The position numbers and the translations under genes are program-made. Below the pieces are notes generated by a model. It was not told where the DNA came from. It did not search any database and was given only the letters and a program-made list of their open reading frames with translations. This document shows, one piece after another, positions 40,123-52,572 of a stretch of DNA of 64,000 nt. Source of the stretch: Cedecea neteri (lineage in GTDB: Bacteria > Pseudomonadota > Gammaproteobacteria > Enterobacterales > Enterobacteriaceae); contig NZ_CP009459.1 in assembly GCF_000758325.1 (NCBI RefSeq), positions 558,001 through 622,000 of the forward strand, in the 5' to 3' direction. The first letter of the stretch is position 1, and each line of letters starts with the position of its first letter.

Positions 40123-41094
40123 ATGAATTTAGAAAAAATTAATGAGTTAACCGCGCAAGATATGGCGGGTGTCAATGCGACAATCCTTGAGCAATTGAAT
40201 TCCGATGTTCAACTGATCAATCAGTTGGGCTACTACATCGTCAGCGGTGGCGGTAAACGTATCCGCCCAATGATTGCCGTGCTTGCCGCGCGGGCGCTTG
40301 CTTACGACGGGCAATCGCATGTCAGAATTGCAGCGCTGATAGAATTTATACATACCGCCACCCTACTTCACGATGACGTCGTGGACGAATCAGATATGCG
40401 TCGGGGTAAAGCTACAGCCAACGCCGCTTTCGGCAACGCAGCGAGCGTTTTGGTGGGTGATTTCATCTATACGCGAGCATTCCAGATGATGACCAGCCTC
40501 GGTTCGCTGAAAGTGCTGGAGGTGATGTCAGAGGCCGTAAACGTTATCGCTGAAGGCGAAGTGCTACAGCTGATGAACTGTAATGACCCAGACATTACTG
40601 AAGAAAGCTATATGCGGGTCATTTACAGCAAAACGGCCCGTCTGTTTGAAGCTGCAGCTCAATGCTCAGGTATTCTGGCAGGCGCTACGGAAGTTCAGGA
40701 AAAAGCGCTGCAGGATTATGGGCGCTACCTGGGTACTGCGTTCCAGCTCATTGATGACCTGCTGGATTACAGCTCAGATGGACAAACGCTGGGTAAAAAC
40801 GTCGGAGATGATCTCAACGAAGGCAAACCGACGCTGCCGCTGTTACACGCCATGCGCAACGGCTCACCAGAACAGGCTCAGATGATTCGTGAAGCGATCG
40901 AACAGGGAAATGGCCGTCATTTGCTGGATCCAGTTCTGAAAGCTATGGCAGATTGCGGTTCTCTGGAGTGGACTCGCCAACGCGCCGAAGAGGAAGCAGA
41001 TAAAGCCATCGATGCTCTCTCTGTCCTCCCCGATAGCCCGCATCGGGAAGCACTGATCTCTTTAGCCCACATGTCCGTACAGCGCGATCGTTAG
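40123..41094 (+). CDS. ispB: Octaprenyl diphosphate synthase
   Basis: A 323-residue trans-prenyltransferase that makes the C40 side chain of ubiquinone and menaquinone. The two aspartate-rich motifs are LLHDDVVDESD and LIDDLLDYSSD; GGGKRIRPM binds the pyrophosphate. The start at 40123 (MNLEKINELTAQDMAGVN) gives the E. coli length; an in-frame upstream extension of 55 codons has no family support. It supplies the ubiquinone chain for the same quinone pool that ubiUVT serves. A 13-bp hairpin terminator follows. Confidence 0.98.
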   Translation: MNLEKINELTAQDMAGVNATILEQLNSDVQLINQLGYYIVSGGGKRIRPMIAVLAARALAYDGQSHVRIAALIEFIHTATLLHDDVVDESDMRRGKATANAAFGNAASVLVGDFIYTRAFQMMTSLGSLKVLEVMSEAVNVIAEGEVLQLMNCNDPDITEESYMRVIYSKTARLFEAAAQCSGILAGATEVQEKALQDYGRYLGTAFQLIDDLLDYSSDGQTLGKNVGDDLNEGKPTLPLLHAMRNGSPEQAQMIREAIEQGNGRHLLDPVLKAMADCGSLEWTRQRAEEEADKAIDALSVLPDSPHREALISLAHMSVQRDR

Positions 41095-41099
41095 CCTGG

Positions 41100-41129
41100 A
41101 CTTTAGCGCGCCAAACGGCGCGCTAAAGT
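41100..41129 (+). terminator. ispB terminator hairpin
   Basis: ACTTTAGCGCGCC at 41100-41112 and GGCGCGCTAAAGT at 41117-41129 form a perfect 13-bp stem with a 4-base loop, 6 bases after the ispB stop. The T-tract is short (TTTCC). Confidence 0.82.
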
Positions 41130-41329
41130 TTCCAATAAATCACTCTTCCAGCCTTTACTTTCTTTTCCTTTTCTAATCATTTTCACTGGCTTTCATCATA
41201 TTTGCGGATGAAAACACAGAATCTATTATTCCTTGCACTTACTGGAATCATTTGGAAATTTTTATGTTATAAATTTCCTGTACCATCGCTCAGCTCAGAG
41301 CAGGATTAGTAAGATCACAGGGAGAGATT

Positions 41330-41593
41330 ATGGAAAATCAATTTGTGGACTGGCATCCGGCGGACATCATTGCCGGACTGCGAAAAAAGAAAACGTCGCT
41401 CGCCGCCTTGTCGCGCCAGTCAGGTTTAAGCTCATCAACGCTCGCCAATGCGCTATCACGCCCCTGGCCTAAGGGGGAGTTGATTATCGCTCAGGCTTTA
41501 GGTGTCACACCGCAGGTTATCTGGCCTTCACGCTACCACGACCCGGTGACCCATGAGTTTATCGACCGAAGCCGGAAGATCCGGCAGCTATAA
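41330..41593 (+). CDS. sfsB: Ner-like DNA-binding regulator SfsB (Nlp)
   Basis: An 87-residue helix-turn-helix protein of the phage Mu Ner family, close to E. coli SfsB/Nlp. It begins MENQFVDWHPADIIAGLRKK; the HTH is SLAALSRQSGLSSSTLANAL, followed by RPWPKGELIIAQALGV and WPSRYHD. E. coli SfsB was described as stimulating maltose-related gene expression in crp* strains; its physiological role is unclear. The sequence AGGGAGAG lies 7 bases upstream of the start. The 235 bp to ispB beyond the terminator show no gene. Confidence 0.94.
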   Translation: MENQFVDWHPADIIAGLRKKKTSLAALSRQSGLSSSTLANALSRPWPKGELIIAQALGVTPQVIWPSRYHDPVTHEFIDRSRKIRQL

Positions 41594-41618
41594 AAAAAGC
41601 CGGGGCATGCCCCGGCTA
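41592..41618 (-). terminator. murA terminator
   Basis: AGCCGGGGCATGCCCCGGCT is a perfect 20-base palindrome followed by seven T on the minus strand, 22 bp after the murA stop. It begins at the sfsB stop, so it can act on both convergent genes. Confidence 0.9.
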
Positions 41619-41639
41619 TTCGTCATTAAGGGAGGATGT

Positions 41640-42917
<1,278 letters not shown>

Positions 42918-42955
42918 TTAAATTCAAAACGTTATCACCAGCCTGAGCCGATGAT

Positions 42956-43210
42956 TCAAAAACCATTCAGTTTGCGATCGCGCGCCCACTCTTCCGGCGT
43001 ATAGGTCTTAATAGACACAGCATGCATGCGATTATCCGCGATAAATTCCATCAGCGGGGCATACACGGTTTGCTGTTTTTTGACGCGACTTAACTCGGCG
43101 AATAACTCACCCACCGCTATCACCTGAAAGTGGCTGCCATCGCCTGAGACGTGGACTTCCTGGAGGGGCAGTGCGTTCATCAGCACTGTCTGAATTTCAT
43201 GATTTTCCAT
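42956..43210 (-). CDS. ibaG: BolA-family acid stress protein IbaG
   Basis: An 84-residue BolA-fold protein (formerly YrbA), [21 protein letters not shown]..., E. coli length. The conserved [17 protein letters not shown] and the C-terminal [13 protein letters not shown] are visible; the histidine in the latter is a potential ligand for a shared Fe-S cluster with a monothiol glutaredoxin. It is linked to acid stress and envelope integrity. It sits between mlaB and murA, as in E. coli, separated from mlaB by a terminator. Confidence 0.97.
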   Translation of the reverse strand: MENHEIQTVLMNALPLQEVHVSGDGSHFQVIAVGELFAELSRVKKQQTVYAPLMEFIADNRMHAVSIKTYTPEEWARDRKLNGF

Positions 43211-43289
43211 GGGGTATCTATTCGTCGATTAATAAATGATGAAATAAGCCACACATCTTAGAGGAAAGTGGCGTCCGCTTAAATAAGCA

Positions 43290-43323
43290 AAAAGCCCCAG
43301 AACTTAACAGTTCGAGGGCTTTG
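43290..43323 (-). terminator. mla operon terminator
   Basis: AAAGCCC-AGAACT pairs with AGTTC-GGGCTTT around a short loop with one bulge, followed by a T-run on the minus strand. It lies 20 bp past mlaB. Confidence 0.83.
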
Positions 43324-43343
43324 AAAGTAACGTGCTGAAATCA

Positions 43344-43646
43344 TTAGCCTGCCAGATGTGGCAACAGCGCCTCTGGCAGATTGTAGAGTTGAGCCAGCGT
43401 GCGCAAATTATCAGTGGCGCCCCTAAGCTCAATCTTGTTTCCCTGGTGAGTCACGATGCCTGTCAGGTGAATAAGCAACGCCAGCCCGGCTGTATCAACG
43501 CGAGTTAAGCCACTTAGCTCAAAGAGATTGATACCCGCGACCACTTTCTCACGCTGCTGCCAAAGCGAGTTAACGGTGCCGCCATCCAGCTCTCCGAAGA
43601 AATGCAGCGTTGCACCGTCCTGTTTCCAGCTTAGTTCTTCCGCCAT
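43344..43646 (-). CDS. mlaB: STAS-domain subunit of the Mla phospholipid transporter
   Basis: A 100-residue cytoplasmic STAS-domain protein that binds and activates the MlaF ATPase. The conserved NLFELSGLTRVDTAGLALLIHL carries the STAS helix with the key threonine region. It is more diverged from E. coli than its neighbours, which is common for this subunit, and a few residues longer. The start overlaps the mlaC stop by one base (TAATG), so translation is coupled. Last gene of mlaFEDCB. Confidence 0.95.
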   Translation of the reverse strand: MAEELSWKQDGATLHFFGELDGGTVNSLWQQREKVVAGINLFELSGLTRVDTAGLALLIHLTGIVTHQGNKIELRGATDNLRTLAQLYNLPEALLPHLAG

Positions 43647-44278
43647 TACTTTTTACTGTCCAGGGTAATTGGCTGTTTCGAAATCGACTGCAGCTGCGCG
43701 GTCAAACCATCGATCCCTTTAGTACGAAGCAGGTCGCTCCACTCGTTTTGTTTGGTGGTGATCATGCTGATCCCTTCGGCGATCATATCGTATGCCTGCC
43801 AGTTCCCGGTTTGGCTATTTTTACGCCACTGGAAATCAAGACGCACCGGCGGACGCCCATTTGGATCGATAATCGTCACACGGATCGCCACAATATCAGC
43901 GTTGCCAAGAGGTTGCTCAGGGGCAATTTGATAAGTCTGACCGTGATACAGCGCCAGCGCCTGACCATAGGCCTGCTTCAGATACTCTTCAAAAGCCTTG
44001 AAGTAAGCGTCACGCTGAGCAGGCGTAGCATCTTTGTAGTAACGCCCTAACACCAGCGCACCCGCGTATTTTACTTGTACGTACGGCAGCAGCTCCTGGC
44101 CGACGATATCCCGCAGGTAATTCGGGTTCTGTCGAATCTGAGGCTGCTCGTTTTTAAGGCGATCAAAGGTCTTCTGCGCCGCCTCGTTCATTAATTTGTA
44201 AGGGTTGGTCTGGTCTGCCGCCATCGCAAACGGGGCGATTACCAGCATGGCTACCATCATAAGACGCTTAAACATCAC
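43646..44278 (-). CDS. mlaC: Periplasmic phospholipid-binding protein MlaC
   Basis: A 210-residue periplasmic protein. The signal peptide is [21 protein letters not shown], cleaved before [12 protein letters not shown]. The NTF2-like lipid pocket family is seen in [20 protein letters not shown] and [15 protein letters not shown]. MlaC shuttles phospholipids between the MlaA-OmpC complex in the outer membrane and MlaFEDB in the inner membrane, keeping the outer leaflet free of phospholipid. It overlaps mlaB by one base and follows mlaD by 14 bp. Confidence 0.97.
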   Translation of the reverse strand: MMFKRLMMVAMLVIAPFAMAADQTNPYKLMNEAAQKTFDRLKNEQPQIRQNPNYLRDIVGQELLPYVQVKYAGALVLGRYYKDATPAQRDAYFKAFEEYLKQAYGQALALYHGQTYQIAPEQPLGNADIVAIRVTIIDPNGRPPVRLDFQWRKNSQTGNWQAYDMIAEGISMITTKQNEWSDLLRTKGIDGLTAQLQSISKQPITLDSKK

Positions 44279-44292
44279 TCGTTCCTCTTAAA

Positions 44293-44844
44293 TTAATTCG
44301 TAGTGCCTGACTGCGGTGCGGCATCAGTATGGCCTGCAGGATGTGCTTCGGCATCGCCAGAATTCTTATTGTCGCCGTTGCCGCTCTTGTAAAGGAACTG
44401 ACCTATCAGATCCTCAAGAACCAAAGCAGATTTCGTATCCTGAATGGTACTGCCATCTTTCAGCATAGATGACCCCAGTTCCGGGTCATCAAAGCCGAGG
44501 TTAAGCGCAATATATTGCTCACCCAACAGGCCAGACGTGCGAATCGCCAGAGAGCTGGTGTCAGGGATCTGGTTGTAGCGCTGCTCAATGTCCAGCGTTA
44601 CGCGAGGCAAGTAGGTTTTCGGATCAAGAGCGATACCATCAACTCGACCAATAACAACACCACCAAGGCGAACCGGCGAACTCATTTTCAGGCCACCGAT
44701 GTTGTCGAAGGTGGCGTATACCCGATAAGTCGGTTCGCTACGCAGAGAGGTCACATTCGCCACTTTCAGGCAGAGAAAAATAATAGCGACCAGCGCGACC
44801 AGCAGAAAAGCACCAACCCAAACTTCAAATTTCTTTGTTTGCAT
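44293..44844 (-). CDS. mlaD: MCE-domain subunit MlaD
   Basis: A 183-residue inner-membrane protein, E. coli length, with one N-terminal membrane helix (VWVGAFLLVALVAIIFLCL) and a periplasmic MCE domain (RVYATFDNIGGLKMSSPVRLGGVVIGRV, SGLLGEQYIALNLG). It forms the hexameric ring through which lipids pass. The C-terminus is low-complexity with Asn, Gly and Thr. I start at MQTKKFEVWV as in E. coli; mlaE lies 4 bp upstream. Confidence 0.97.
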   Translation of the reverse strand: MQTKKFEVWVGAFLLVALVAIIFLCLKVANVTSLRSEPTYRVYATFDNIGGLKMSSPVRLGGVVIGRVDGIALDPKTYLPRVTLDIEQRYNQIPDTSSLAIRTSGLLGEQYIALNLGFDDPELGSSMLKDGSTIQDTKSALVLEDLIGQFLYKSGNGDNKNSGDAEAHPAGHTDAAPQSGTTN

Positions 44845-44848
44845 GAAC

Positions 44849-46454
<1,606 letters not shown>

Positions 46455-46683
46455 CGCCCTTCCTTTTTTATGTTTGTCGGCAAGCATGGCCTCAAAGGGA
46501 TGCTAAAACCCAACATTTTTACAGAATATTACCTGTGCAGGTTAGCGAAAGCTGGCATTTGTTTTACTTTTTCGCCGCATAAAGTCAGAATTAAGACTTA
46601 TCGCCAGGCTCAGGCTGCACTTCGTTTTGCCCGACCCTTCAGCCCCTCAGGATCGGCGATTATACCCTAATAAAGGATTTTTC

Positions 46684-47661
46684 ATGCTGTTAGCTACGGC
46701 GCTATTAATTATTGGTTTACTTCTGGTGGTCTATGGCGCCGACCGTTTAGTTTTCGCCGCAGCGATACTTTGTCGCAGCATCGGGATCCCGCCGCTGATT
46801 ATCGGTATGACGGTGGTCAGCATTGGCACCTCACTGCCTGAAATTATCATCGCCAGTACGTCAGCGCTGCACGGACAGTTGGATTTGGCCGTAGGGACAG
46901 CTATCGGCTCAAATATCACTAACATTATGCTGATCCTGGGGCTCGCCGCGCTGCTGCACCCATTTACCGTTAATTCCGATATTCTACGTCGTGAATTGCC
47001 TCTAATGTTGGCGGTGAGTGCCGCCGCAGGTCTGTTTCTCTATGACGGTGAGCTGACGCAGGTGGAAGGTGTGATGCTGCTGACAATCGCGGTGTTATAT
47101 CTACTATTTATCATTAGAATAGGCCGCCTTGCGGAACGGCAGGGTGTTGATAGCCTGACGCGGGAGCAACAGGCCGAACTCCCTCAAGAAGGCAGCCTGT
47201 CCGTCGCATTTTTATGGCTGGGAGTGGCGTTGGTTATTATGCCGATGGCAACGCGGATGGTCATCGATAATGCCTCGGTGCTTGCCCATTATTTTGGCGT
47301 AAGCGAACTGGTTATCGGTTTGACGATCATTGCGATTGGCACCAGTTTGCCGGAATTAGCAACCGCCATAGCCGGAGCGCGCAAGGGCGAAGATGACATT
47401 GCGATTGGTAATATCATCGGTTCGAACATTTTTAACGTTGTGTTTGTGCTTGGCATTCCTGCGTTGGTGGCACCGGGCCACATCAACCCGTTAGCTTTTG
47501 CCCGGGATTATTGGTTGATGTTAGCGGTAAGTGCTGTTTTTGCCCTGCTCTGCTGGCGCAAACCTCGCCAAATCGGCAAGCTCGCGGGCGCTCTGTTAAC
47601 ATGTGGATTCATCATATGGATCGTGGTGCTGTGGTTCGTTGCGCCACCTGTCGTCGGATAA
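46684..47661 (+). CDS. yrbG: CaCA-family inner-membrane antiporter
   Basis: A 325-residue membrane protein of the sodium/calcium exchanger superfamily, E. coli length. The two inverted alpha repeats are recognisable: GMTVVSIGTSLPEIIIAS...GSNITNIMLILG and GLTIIAIGTSLPELATAI...GNIIGSNIFNVVFVLG, each with the GTSLPE ion-binding motif. The E. coli protein is not known to move calcium physiologically. I use the ATG at 46684. It opens the plus-strand yrbG-kdsD-kdsC-lptCAB cluster, 16 bp before kdsD. Confidence 0.95.
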   Translation: MLLATALLIIGLLLVVYGADRLVFAAAILCRSIGIPPLIIGMTVVSIGTSLPEIIIASTSALHGQLDLAVGTAIGSNITNIMLILGLAALLHPFTVNSDILRRELPLMLAVSAAAGLFLYDGELTQVEGVMLLTIAVLYLLFIIRIGRLAERQGVDSLTREQQAELPQEGSLSVAFLWLGVALVIMPMATRMVIDNASVLAHYFGVSELVIGLTIIAIGTSLPELATAIAGARKGEDDIAIGNIIGSNIFNVVFVLGIPALVAPGHINPLAFARDYWLMLAVSAVFALLCWRKPRQIGKLAGALLTCGFIIWIVVLWFVAPPVVG

Positions 47662-47677
47662 AGCGGAAACGGGAATT

Positions 47678-48664
47678 ATGTCTCATATAGATTTAGCACC
47701 GGGTTTTGACTTTCAACAAGCGGGCAAAGACGTGCTCAATATTGAACGTGAAGGCCTGGCTCAACTCGACCAGTATATTAACGACGATTTCTCACAGGCC
47801 TGTGAGAAGATATTCTATTGCCCCGGTAAAGTTGTTGTCATGGGGATGGGAAAATCGGGTCATATTGGGAAAAAGATCGCGGCAACCTTTGCCAGTACCG
47901 GCACGCCAGCCTTTTTTGTGCACCCTGGAGAAGCCAGCCATGGTGATTTAGGCATGGTCACGGCGCAGGACATCGTCCTGGCGATTTCTAATTCCGGCGA
48001 GTCGAACGAAATTCTGGCGCTCATCCCGGTATTAAAGCGCCTTCAGGTGCCTTTGATTTGCATGACCGCCCGCCCGGAAAGCTCAATGGGTCGCGCAGCG
48101 GATATCCATCTGTGCATCAAAGTGCCTCAGGAAGCTTGCCCTCTTGGCCTCGCGCCAACGTCCAGCACAACGGCGACGCTGGTTATGGGCGATGCGCTGG
48201 CCGTAGCGTTATTGAAGGCCCGTGGTTTTACCGCTGAAGATTTTGCGCTGTCTCATCCTGGCGGCGCGCTGGGTCGTAAGCTGTTACTCCGCGTGAACGA
48301 TATCATGCACACGGGTGATGATATCCCGCACGTAAGCAAAGAGGCCTCTTTGCGCGATGCGCTGTTAGAAATTACCCGTAAAAATATGGGGATGACGGTC
48401 ATCTGCAATGACCTGATGAAAATTGAAGGCATCTTTACCGACGGCGATTTACGTCGCGTGTTCGATATGGGCGTCGATTTACATACCTTACGTATTGCGG
48501 ATGTCATGACAACAGGCGGCATTCGCGTACGTCCGGGAACATTGGCTGTTGATGCATTAAATCTGATGCAGTCACGCCATATTACTTCGGTTCTGGTCGC
48601 AGATGGCGACCAGTTGCTGGGTGTGGTACATATGCATGACATGCTACGCGCAGGCGTAGTTTAA
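47678..48664 (+). CDS. kdsD: Arabinose-5-phosphate isomerase (KDO pathway)
   Basis: A 328-residue enzyme converting ribulose-5-phosphate to arabinose-5-phosphate for KDO, the inner-core sugar of LPS. The N-terminal SIS domain shows VVVMGMGKSGHIGKKIAATF and LAISNSGESNEIL, and two C-terminal CBS domains follow (VNDIMHTGDDIPHV..., IADVMTTGGIRVRPG...). The start MSHIDLAPGFDFQQAGKDVL matches E. coli, giving the same length. kdsC, the later phosphatase of the pathway, follows after 16 bp. Confidence 0.98.
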   Translation: MSHIDLAPGFDFQQAGKDVLNIEREGLAQLDQYINDDFSQACEKIFYCPGKVVVMGMGKSGHIGKKIAATFASTGTPAFFVHPGEASHGDLGMVTAQDIVLAISNSGESNEILALIPVLKRLQVPLICMTARPESSMGRAADIHLCIKVPQEACPLGLAPTSSTTATLVMGDALAVALLKARGFTAEDFALSHPGGALGRKLLLRVNDIMHTGDDIPHVSKEASLRDALLEITRKNMGMTVICNDLMKIEGIFTDGDLRRVFDMGVDLHTLRIADVMTTGGIRVRPGTLAVDALNLMQSRHITSVLVADGDQLLGVVHMHDMLRAGVV

Positions 48665-48680
48665 AAAAGGATTAGCCTTA

Positions 48681-49247
48681 ATGAGTAACCATGATGCGCT
48701 GCTTAATACCTGCTACGGGCCGGTTAGCGCGCAGGTCATAGCGAAGGCGAAGGAGATTCGCCTGCTGATTCTGGACGTTGACGGCGTGATGTCTGACGGC
48801 CTTATTTACATGGGCAACAGCGGTGAAGAGCTAAAAGCCTTCAGCGTACGCGATGGCTATGGCATTCGCTGCGCCCTGACCTCCGGAATTGAAGTCGCTA
48901 TTATTACAGGCAGGAAAGCAAAACTGCTGGAAGATCGCTGCGAAACGTTGGGCATTACCCACCTTTATCAGGGGCAATCCGACAAGCTTGTGGCGTTCCA
49001 CGATCTGTTGTCAAAAGTTGCGCTGCCTCCCGATCAGGTTGCCTATATTGGCGATGACCTGATCGACTGGCCAGTCATGGAACGGGTCGGTTTAAGCGTT
49101 GCCGTTGCAGACGCCCACCCATTATTGATGCCAAAAGCAGATTACGTGACCAGAATCAGCGGTGGTCGAGGTGCAGTACGGGAAATCTGCGATCTTCTGT
49201 TGATGGCGCAAGGCAAGCTTGATGAGGCGAAAGGGCAATCCATATGA
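48681..49247 (+). CDS. kdsC: KDO-8-phosphate phosphatase
   Basis: A 188-residue HAD-family phosphatase releasing KDO from KDO-8-phosphate. HAD motif I is LLILDVDGVMSDGLI (both aspartates present), motif II IITGRK, and motif III/IV VAYIGDDLIDWPVM. It forms tetramers and lacks a cap domain, as expected from its short length. The stop overlaps the lptC start by 4 bases (ATGA). Cytoplasmic. Confidence 0.98.
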   Translation: MSNHDALLNTCYGPVSAQVIAKAKEIRLLILDVDGVMSDGLIYMGNSGEELKAFSVRDGYGIRCALTSGIEVAIITGRKAKLLEDRCETLGITHLYQGQSDKLVAFHDLLSKVALPPDQVAYIGDDLIDWPVMERVGLSVAVADAHPLLMPKADYVTRISGGRGAVREICDLLLMAQGKLDEAKGQSI

Positions 49248-49816
49248 GCAAGACCAGACGTTGGATTATTTTCCTGCTTGCCATTGCGGCATTAGTGCTT
49301 ATCGGCCTGAATCTGACGGAGAAGGACGAGCCCGGCGTAACCGTTAACAGCGATACGCCAACTTATCAAAGCGAATTCTCCACGACAGTCGTATACAACC
49401 CACAGGGCGCGCTGAACTATAAGCTTATTGCTCAACACGTTGAATACTTCTCGGACACGGGTATTTCATGGTTCACCAAGCCCGTCATGACCCAGTACGA
49501 TGAAAATAAAATCGCCACATGGGAAATTCACGCGGATCGCGCCAAACTTACCGATGACAAAATGCTTTATTTATACGGCAACGTTGTCGTCACTGCGTTA
49601 ACACCTGACTCTCAGTTACGCAGAATCACGACGGACAATGCGCAGGTGAATTTAATTACTCAGGATGTCGCTTCTGACGACCTGGTGACTTTGTACGGCA
49701 CCACATTTAATTCCAGCGGCCTGAAAATGCGTGGCAACTTACGCAGCCAAACTGCACAGCTGATTGAAAAGGTTAAAACCTCCTATGAAATCCAGAATAA
49801 ACAAACTCAGCCTTAA
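49244..49816 (+). CDS. lptC: LPS export system protein LptC
   Basis: A 190-residue bitopic inner-membrane protein. The N-terminal helix (WIIFLLAIAALVLIGLNL) inserts into LptFG and the periplasmic beta-jellyroll carries LPS to LptA. Family features include ALNYKLIAQHVEYFSDTGISWFTKP and KLTDDKMLYLYGNVVV. It overlaps both kdsC (4 bases) and lptA (32 bases), the tight packing seen in E. coli. Confidence 0.97.
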   Translation: MSKTRRWIIFLLAIAALVLIGLNLTEKDEPGVTVNSDTPTYQSEFSTTVVYNPQGALNYKLIAQHVEYFSDTGISWFTKPVMTQYDENKIATWEIHADRAKLTDDKMLYLYGNVVVTALTPDSQLRRITTDNAQVNLITQDVASDDLVTLYGTTFNSSGLKMRGNLRSQTAQLIEKVKTSYEIQNKQTQP

Positions 49817-50336
49817 ACTTGTTCTGCTTGGTTCACTTTTTGCCGTACCGCTGTCAGCCTGGGCACTGACAGGTGACACCGACCAACCTATTCATATCGA
49901 ATCCGACCAGCAGTCTCTCGATATGCAGGGCAACGTCGTGACCTTCACCGGCAATGTCGTTGTGACTCAGGGCACGATCAAAATCAACGCCGATAAAGTC
50001 GTTGTGACCCGCCCAGGCGGTGAACAAGGCAAAGAGGTGATTGATGGCTATGGTAACCCTGCTACCTTCTATCAAATGCAGGACAACGGTAAGCCGGTAC
50101 AAGGCCACGCGTCCACCATGCATTATGAATTGGCTAATGACTTCGTTGTGCTGACCGGCAACGCTTACCTTGAACAGCTGGACAGCAACATTACCGGCGA
50201 CAAAATCACCTACCTGGTGAAAGAGCAAAAAATGCAGGCGTTTAGCGAGAAAGGCAAACGCGTGACCACCGTACTGGTACCGTCTCAGTTGCAAAACAAA
50301 AACGGCCAGCAACCGGCACCGAAAAAGAGTAACTAA
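49785..50336 (+). CDS. lptA: LPS transport periplasmic bridge protein LptA
   Basis: A 183-residue periplasmic protein. The signal peptide (MKSRINKLSLKLVLLGSLFA..., ending SAWA) is cleaved before LTGDTDQPIHIESDQQ. Repeated beta-strands of the jellyroll, such as DMQGNVVTFTGNVVVTQGTI, oligomerise into the bridge along which LPS moves from LptC to LptD. I start at 49785, after AAAACCTCCT, and the gene overlaps the lptC end. In E. coli a sigma-E promoter inside kdsC-lptC adds envelope-stress control; I did not locate it here. Confidence 0.97.
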   Translation: MKSRINKLSLKLVLLGSLFAVPLSAWALTGDTDQPIHIESDQQSLDMQGNVVTFTGNVVVTQGTIKINADKVVVTRPGGEQGKEVIDGYGNPATFYQMQDNGKPVQGHASTMHYELANDFVVLTGNAYLEQLDSNITGDKITYLVKEQKMQAFSEKGKRVTTVLVPSQLQNKNGQQPAPKKSN

Positions 50337-50342
50337 TTCGTT

Positions 50343-51068
50343 ATGGCAACTTTAATTGCGAAAAATCTGGCCAAAGCCTATAAAGGCCGCCGCGTAGTCG
50401 AAGACGTCAGCCTGACCGTTAAATCGGGCGAAATTGTGGGGTTACTCGGGCCAAACGGCGCCGGTAAAACCACGACGTTTTACATGGTGGTGGGTATCGT
50501 GCCACGTGATGCGGGCAACATCATTATTGATGAAGAAGACATCAGCTTGCTGCCGCTGCATGCTCGAGCACGTCGCGGTATCGGTTATTTGCCACAGGAA
50601 GCGTCCATTTTCCGCCGCCTGAGCGTGTTTGATAACCTGATGGCGGTACTGCAGATTCGCGATGACCTGACGTCAGAGCAGCGTGACGATCGCGCTAACG
50701 AGCTGATGGAAGAGTTCCACATCTCGCACCTGCGCAACAACCTTGGGCAGTCGCTATCCGGCGGTGAACGTCGCCGCGTTGAAATCGCCCGCGCGCTGGC
50801 GGCCAACCCGAAATTCATTTTGCTGGATGAACCCTTTGCCGGGGTTGATCCTATTTCCGTCATTGATATCAAACGCATCATCGAGCACCTGCGTGACAGC
50901 GGCCTCGGCGTATTGATTACCGACCATAACGTCCGCGAAACGCTGGCCGTTTGCGAACGCGCCTACATCGTTAGTCAGGGGCACCTGATTGCCCACGGTA
51001 CACCGGAAGAAATCCTTGAAGACGAGCAAGTTAAGCGAGTCTATCTGGGCGAAGAGTTCAGACTCTGA
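50343..51068 (+). CDS. lptB: LPS export ATPase LptB
   Basis: A 241-residue ABC ATPase that powers LPS extraction by LptB2FGC. Walker A is [11 protein letters not shown], the Q loop LPQEASIF, the signature [15 protein letters not shown], Walker [13 protein letters not shown], and the switch histidine DHNVRET. The E. coli length is preserved. It starts 6 bp after lptA, and rpoN follows after 48 bp. Confidence 0.98.
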   Translation: MATLIAKNLAKAYKGRRVVEDVSLTVKSGEIVGLLGPNGAGKTTTFYMVVGIVPRDAGNIIIDEEDISLLPLHARARRGIGYLPQEASIFRRLSVFDNLMAVLQIRDDLTSEQRDDRANELMEEFHISHLRNNLGQSLSGGERRRVEIARALAANPKFILLDEPFAGVDPISVIDIKRIIEHLRDSGLGVLITDHNVRETLAVCERAYIVSQGHLIAHGTPEEILEDEQVKRVYLGEEFRL

Positions 51069-51116
51069 TAGGGTGGGAAGTCTTACACGACTTATTTGAG
51101 GACGTTTGTTCTGAAC

Positions 51117-52550
51117 ATGAAGCAAGGTTTGCAATTACGGCTTAGCCAACAACTTGCTATGACGCCCCAGCTGCAGCAGGCTATCCGTCTGCTACAGCTC
51201 TCAACGTTAGAGCTTCAGCAAGAACTCCAGCAGGCACTGGACAGTAATCCATTGCTTGAGCAAACCGACCTACATGATGAGATCGATACTCAGGAAATGC
51301 CTGAGAGCGAAGCAATGGACACCCGTGAAGCCCTCGAGCAGAAAGAGATGCCCGATGAGCTGCCGCTGGATGCCAGTTGGGATGAAATTTATACCGCCGG
51401 TACTCCTTCAGGGACAGGAACGGACTATCTGGACGATGAGCTGCCGATCTACCAGGGTGAAACGACCCAGTCGCTACAGGACTACCTGATGTGGCAGGTC
51501 GATCTGACGCCATTTTCCGATACGGATGCCGCTATTGCGACGTCTATTGTCGATGCGGTGGATGAAACCGGGTATCTCACCGTTCCACTTGAAGACATTC
51601 TGGAAAGCCTGGGCCACGACGATGTGAGCCTTGACGAAGTGGAAGCCGTCCTCAAACGTATCCAGCGTTTTGATCCCGTCGGCGTGGCAGCACGGGACTT
51701 ACGCGATTGCCTGTTAATTCAGCTTTCTCAGTACGCCAAAGAGACCCCATGGCTGGCGGAAGCCCGGCTTATCGTTAGCGATCATTTAGATCTGCTGGCA
51801 AATCACGACTTCCGGACGTTGATGCGGGTCACGCGCATCAAAGAGGACGCGCTTAAAGAGGCCATGTGCCTGATTCAGTCTCTTGATCCCCGCCCTGGCC
51901 AGTCGATCCAAACGGGTGAACCAGAGTACGTTATCCCTGATGTACTGGTGCGCAAACACCTGGCGCGCTGGGTTGTAGAGCTTAACGCAGACAGTATCCC
52001 ACGCCTCAAAATCAACCAGCAATACGCAGCTATGAGCGGCAGCACGCGCAATGACAGCGACTCACAGTTTATACGCAGTAACCTGCAGGAAGCGAAATGG
52101 TTGATTAAAAGCCTGGAAAGTCGCAATGATACGTTATTACGCGTGAGCCGATGCATTGTCGAGCAGCAGCAGGCCTTCTTTGAGCACGGTGAAGAGCACA
52201 TGAAACCGATGGTGCTGGCCGATATTGCTCAGGCAGTGGACATGCACGAGTCGACAATCTCGAGGGTGACCACTCAGAAATATTTGCATAGCCCACGCGG
52301 CATCTTTGAATTGAAATATTTCTTCTCCAGCCACGTCAATACCGAAGGTGGCGGTGAAGCCTCCTCCACGGCAATTCGGGCGCTGGTGAAGAAGTTAATA
52401 GCTGCGGAAAATCCCGCCAAACCGCTGAGCGACAGTAAGTTAACCTCAATGCTGTCGGATCAAGGTATTATGGTGGCGCGCCGCACAGTTGCGAAGTACC
52501 GAGAGTCTTTATCCATTCCACCGTCAAACCAGCGTAAACAGCTGGTGTGA
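51117..52550 (+). CDS. rpoN: RNA polymerase sigma-54 factor
   Basis: A 477-residue sigma factor for nitrogen and stress promoters of the -24/-12 type, which require ATP-driven activators. Region I is glutamine-rich ([27 protein letters not shown] shortened here), region II acidic, and region III contains the HTH ([20 protein letters not shown]) and the RpoN box [10 protein letters not shown] near the end. I start at 51117, as in E. coli. The genes after it (hpf, ptsN, rapZ, npr) form the classic rpoN operon. Confidence 0.98.
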   Translation: MKQGLQLRLSQQLAMTPQLQQAIRLLQLSTLELQQELQQALDSNPLLEQTDLHDEIDTQEMPESEAMDTREALEQKEMPDELPLDASWDEIYTAGTPSGTGTDYLDDELPIYQGETTQSLQDYLMWQVDLTPFSDTDAAIATSIVDAVDETGYLTVPLEDILESLGHDDVSLDEVEAVLKRIQRFDPVGVAARDLRDCLLIQLSQYAKETPWLAEARLIVSDHLDLLANHDFRTLMRVTRIKEDALKEAMCLIQSLDPRPGQSIQTGEPEYVIPDVLVRKHLARWVVELNADSIPRLKINQQYAAMSGSTRNDSDSQFIRSNLQEAKWLIKSLESRNDTLLRVSRCIVEQQQAFFEHGEEHMKPMVLADIAQAVDMHESTISRVTTQKYLHSPRGIFELKYFFSSHVNTEGGGEASSTAIRALVKKLIAAENPAKPLSDSKLTSMLSDQGIMVARRTVAKYRESLSIPPSNQRKQLV

Positions 52551-52572
52551 CTTCACCGATAAGGAAGACACT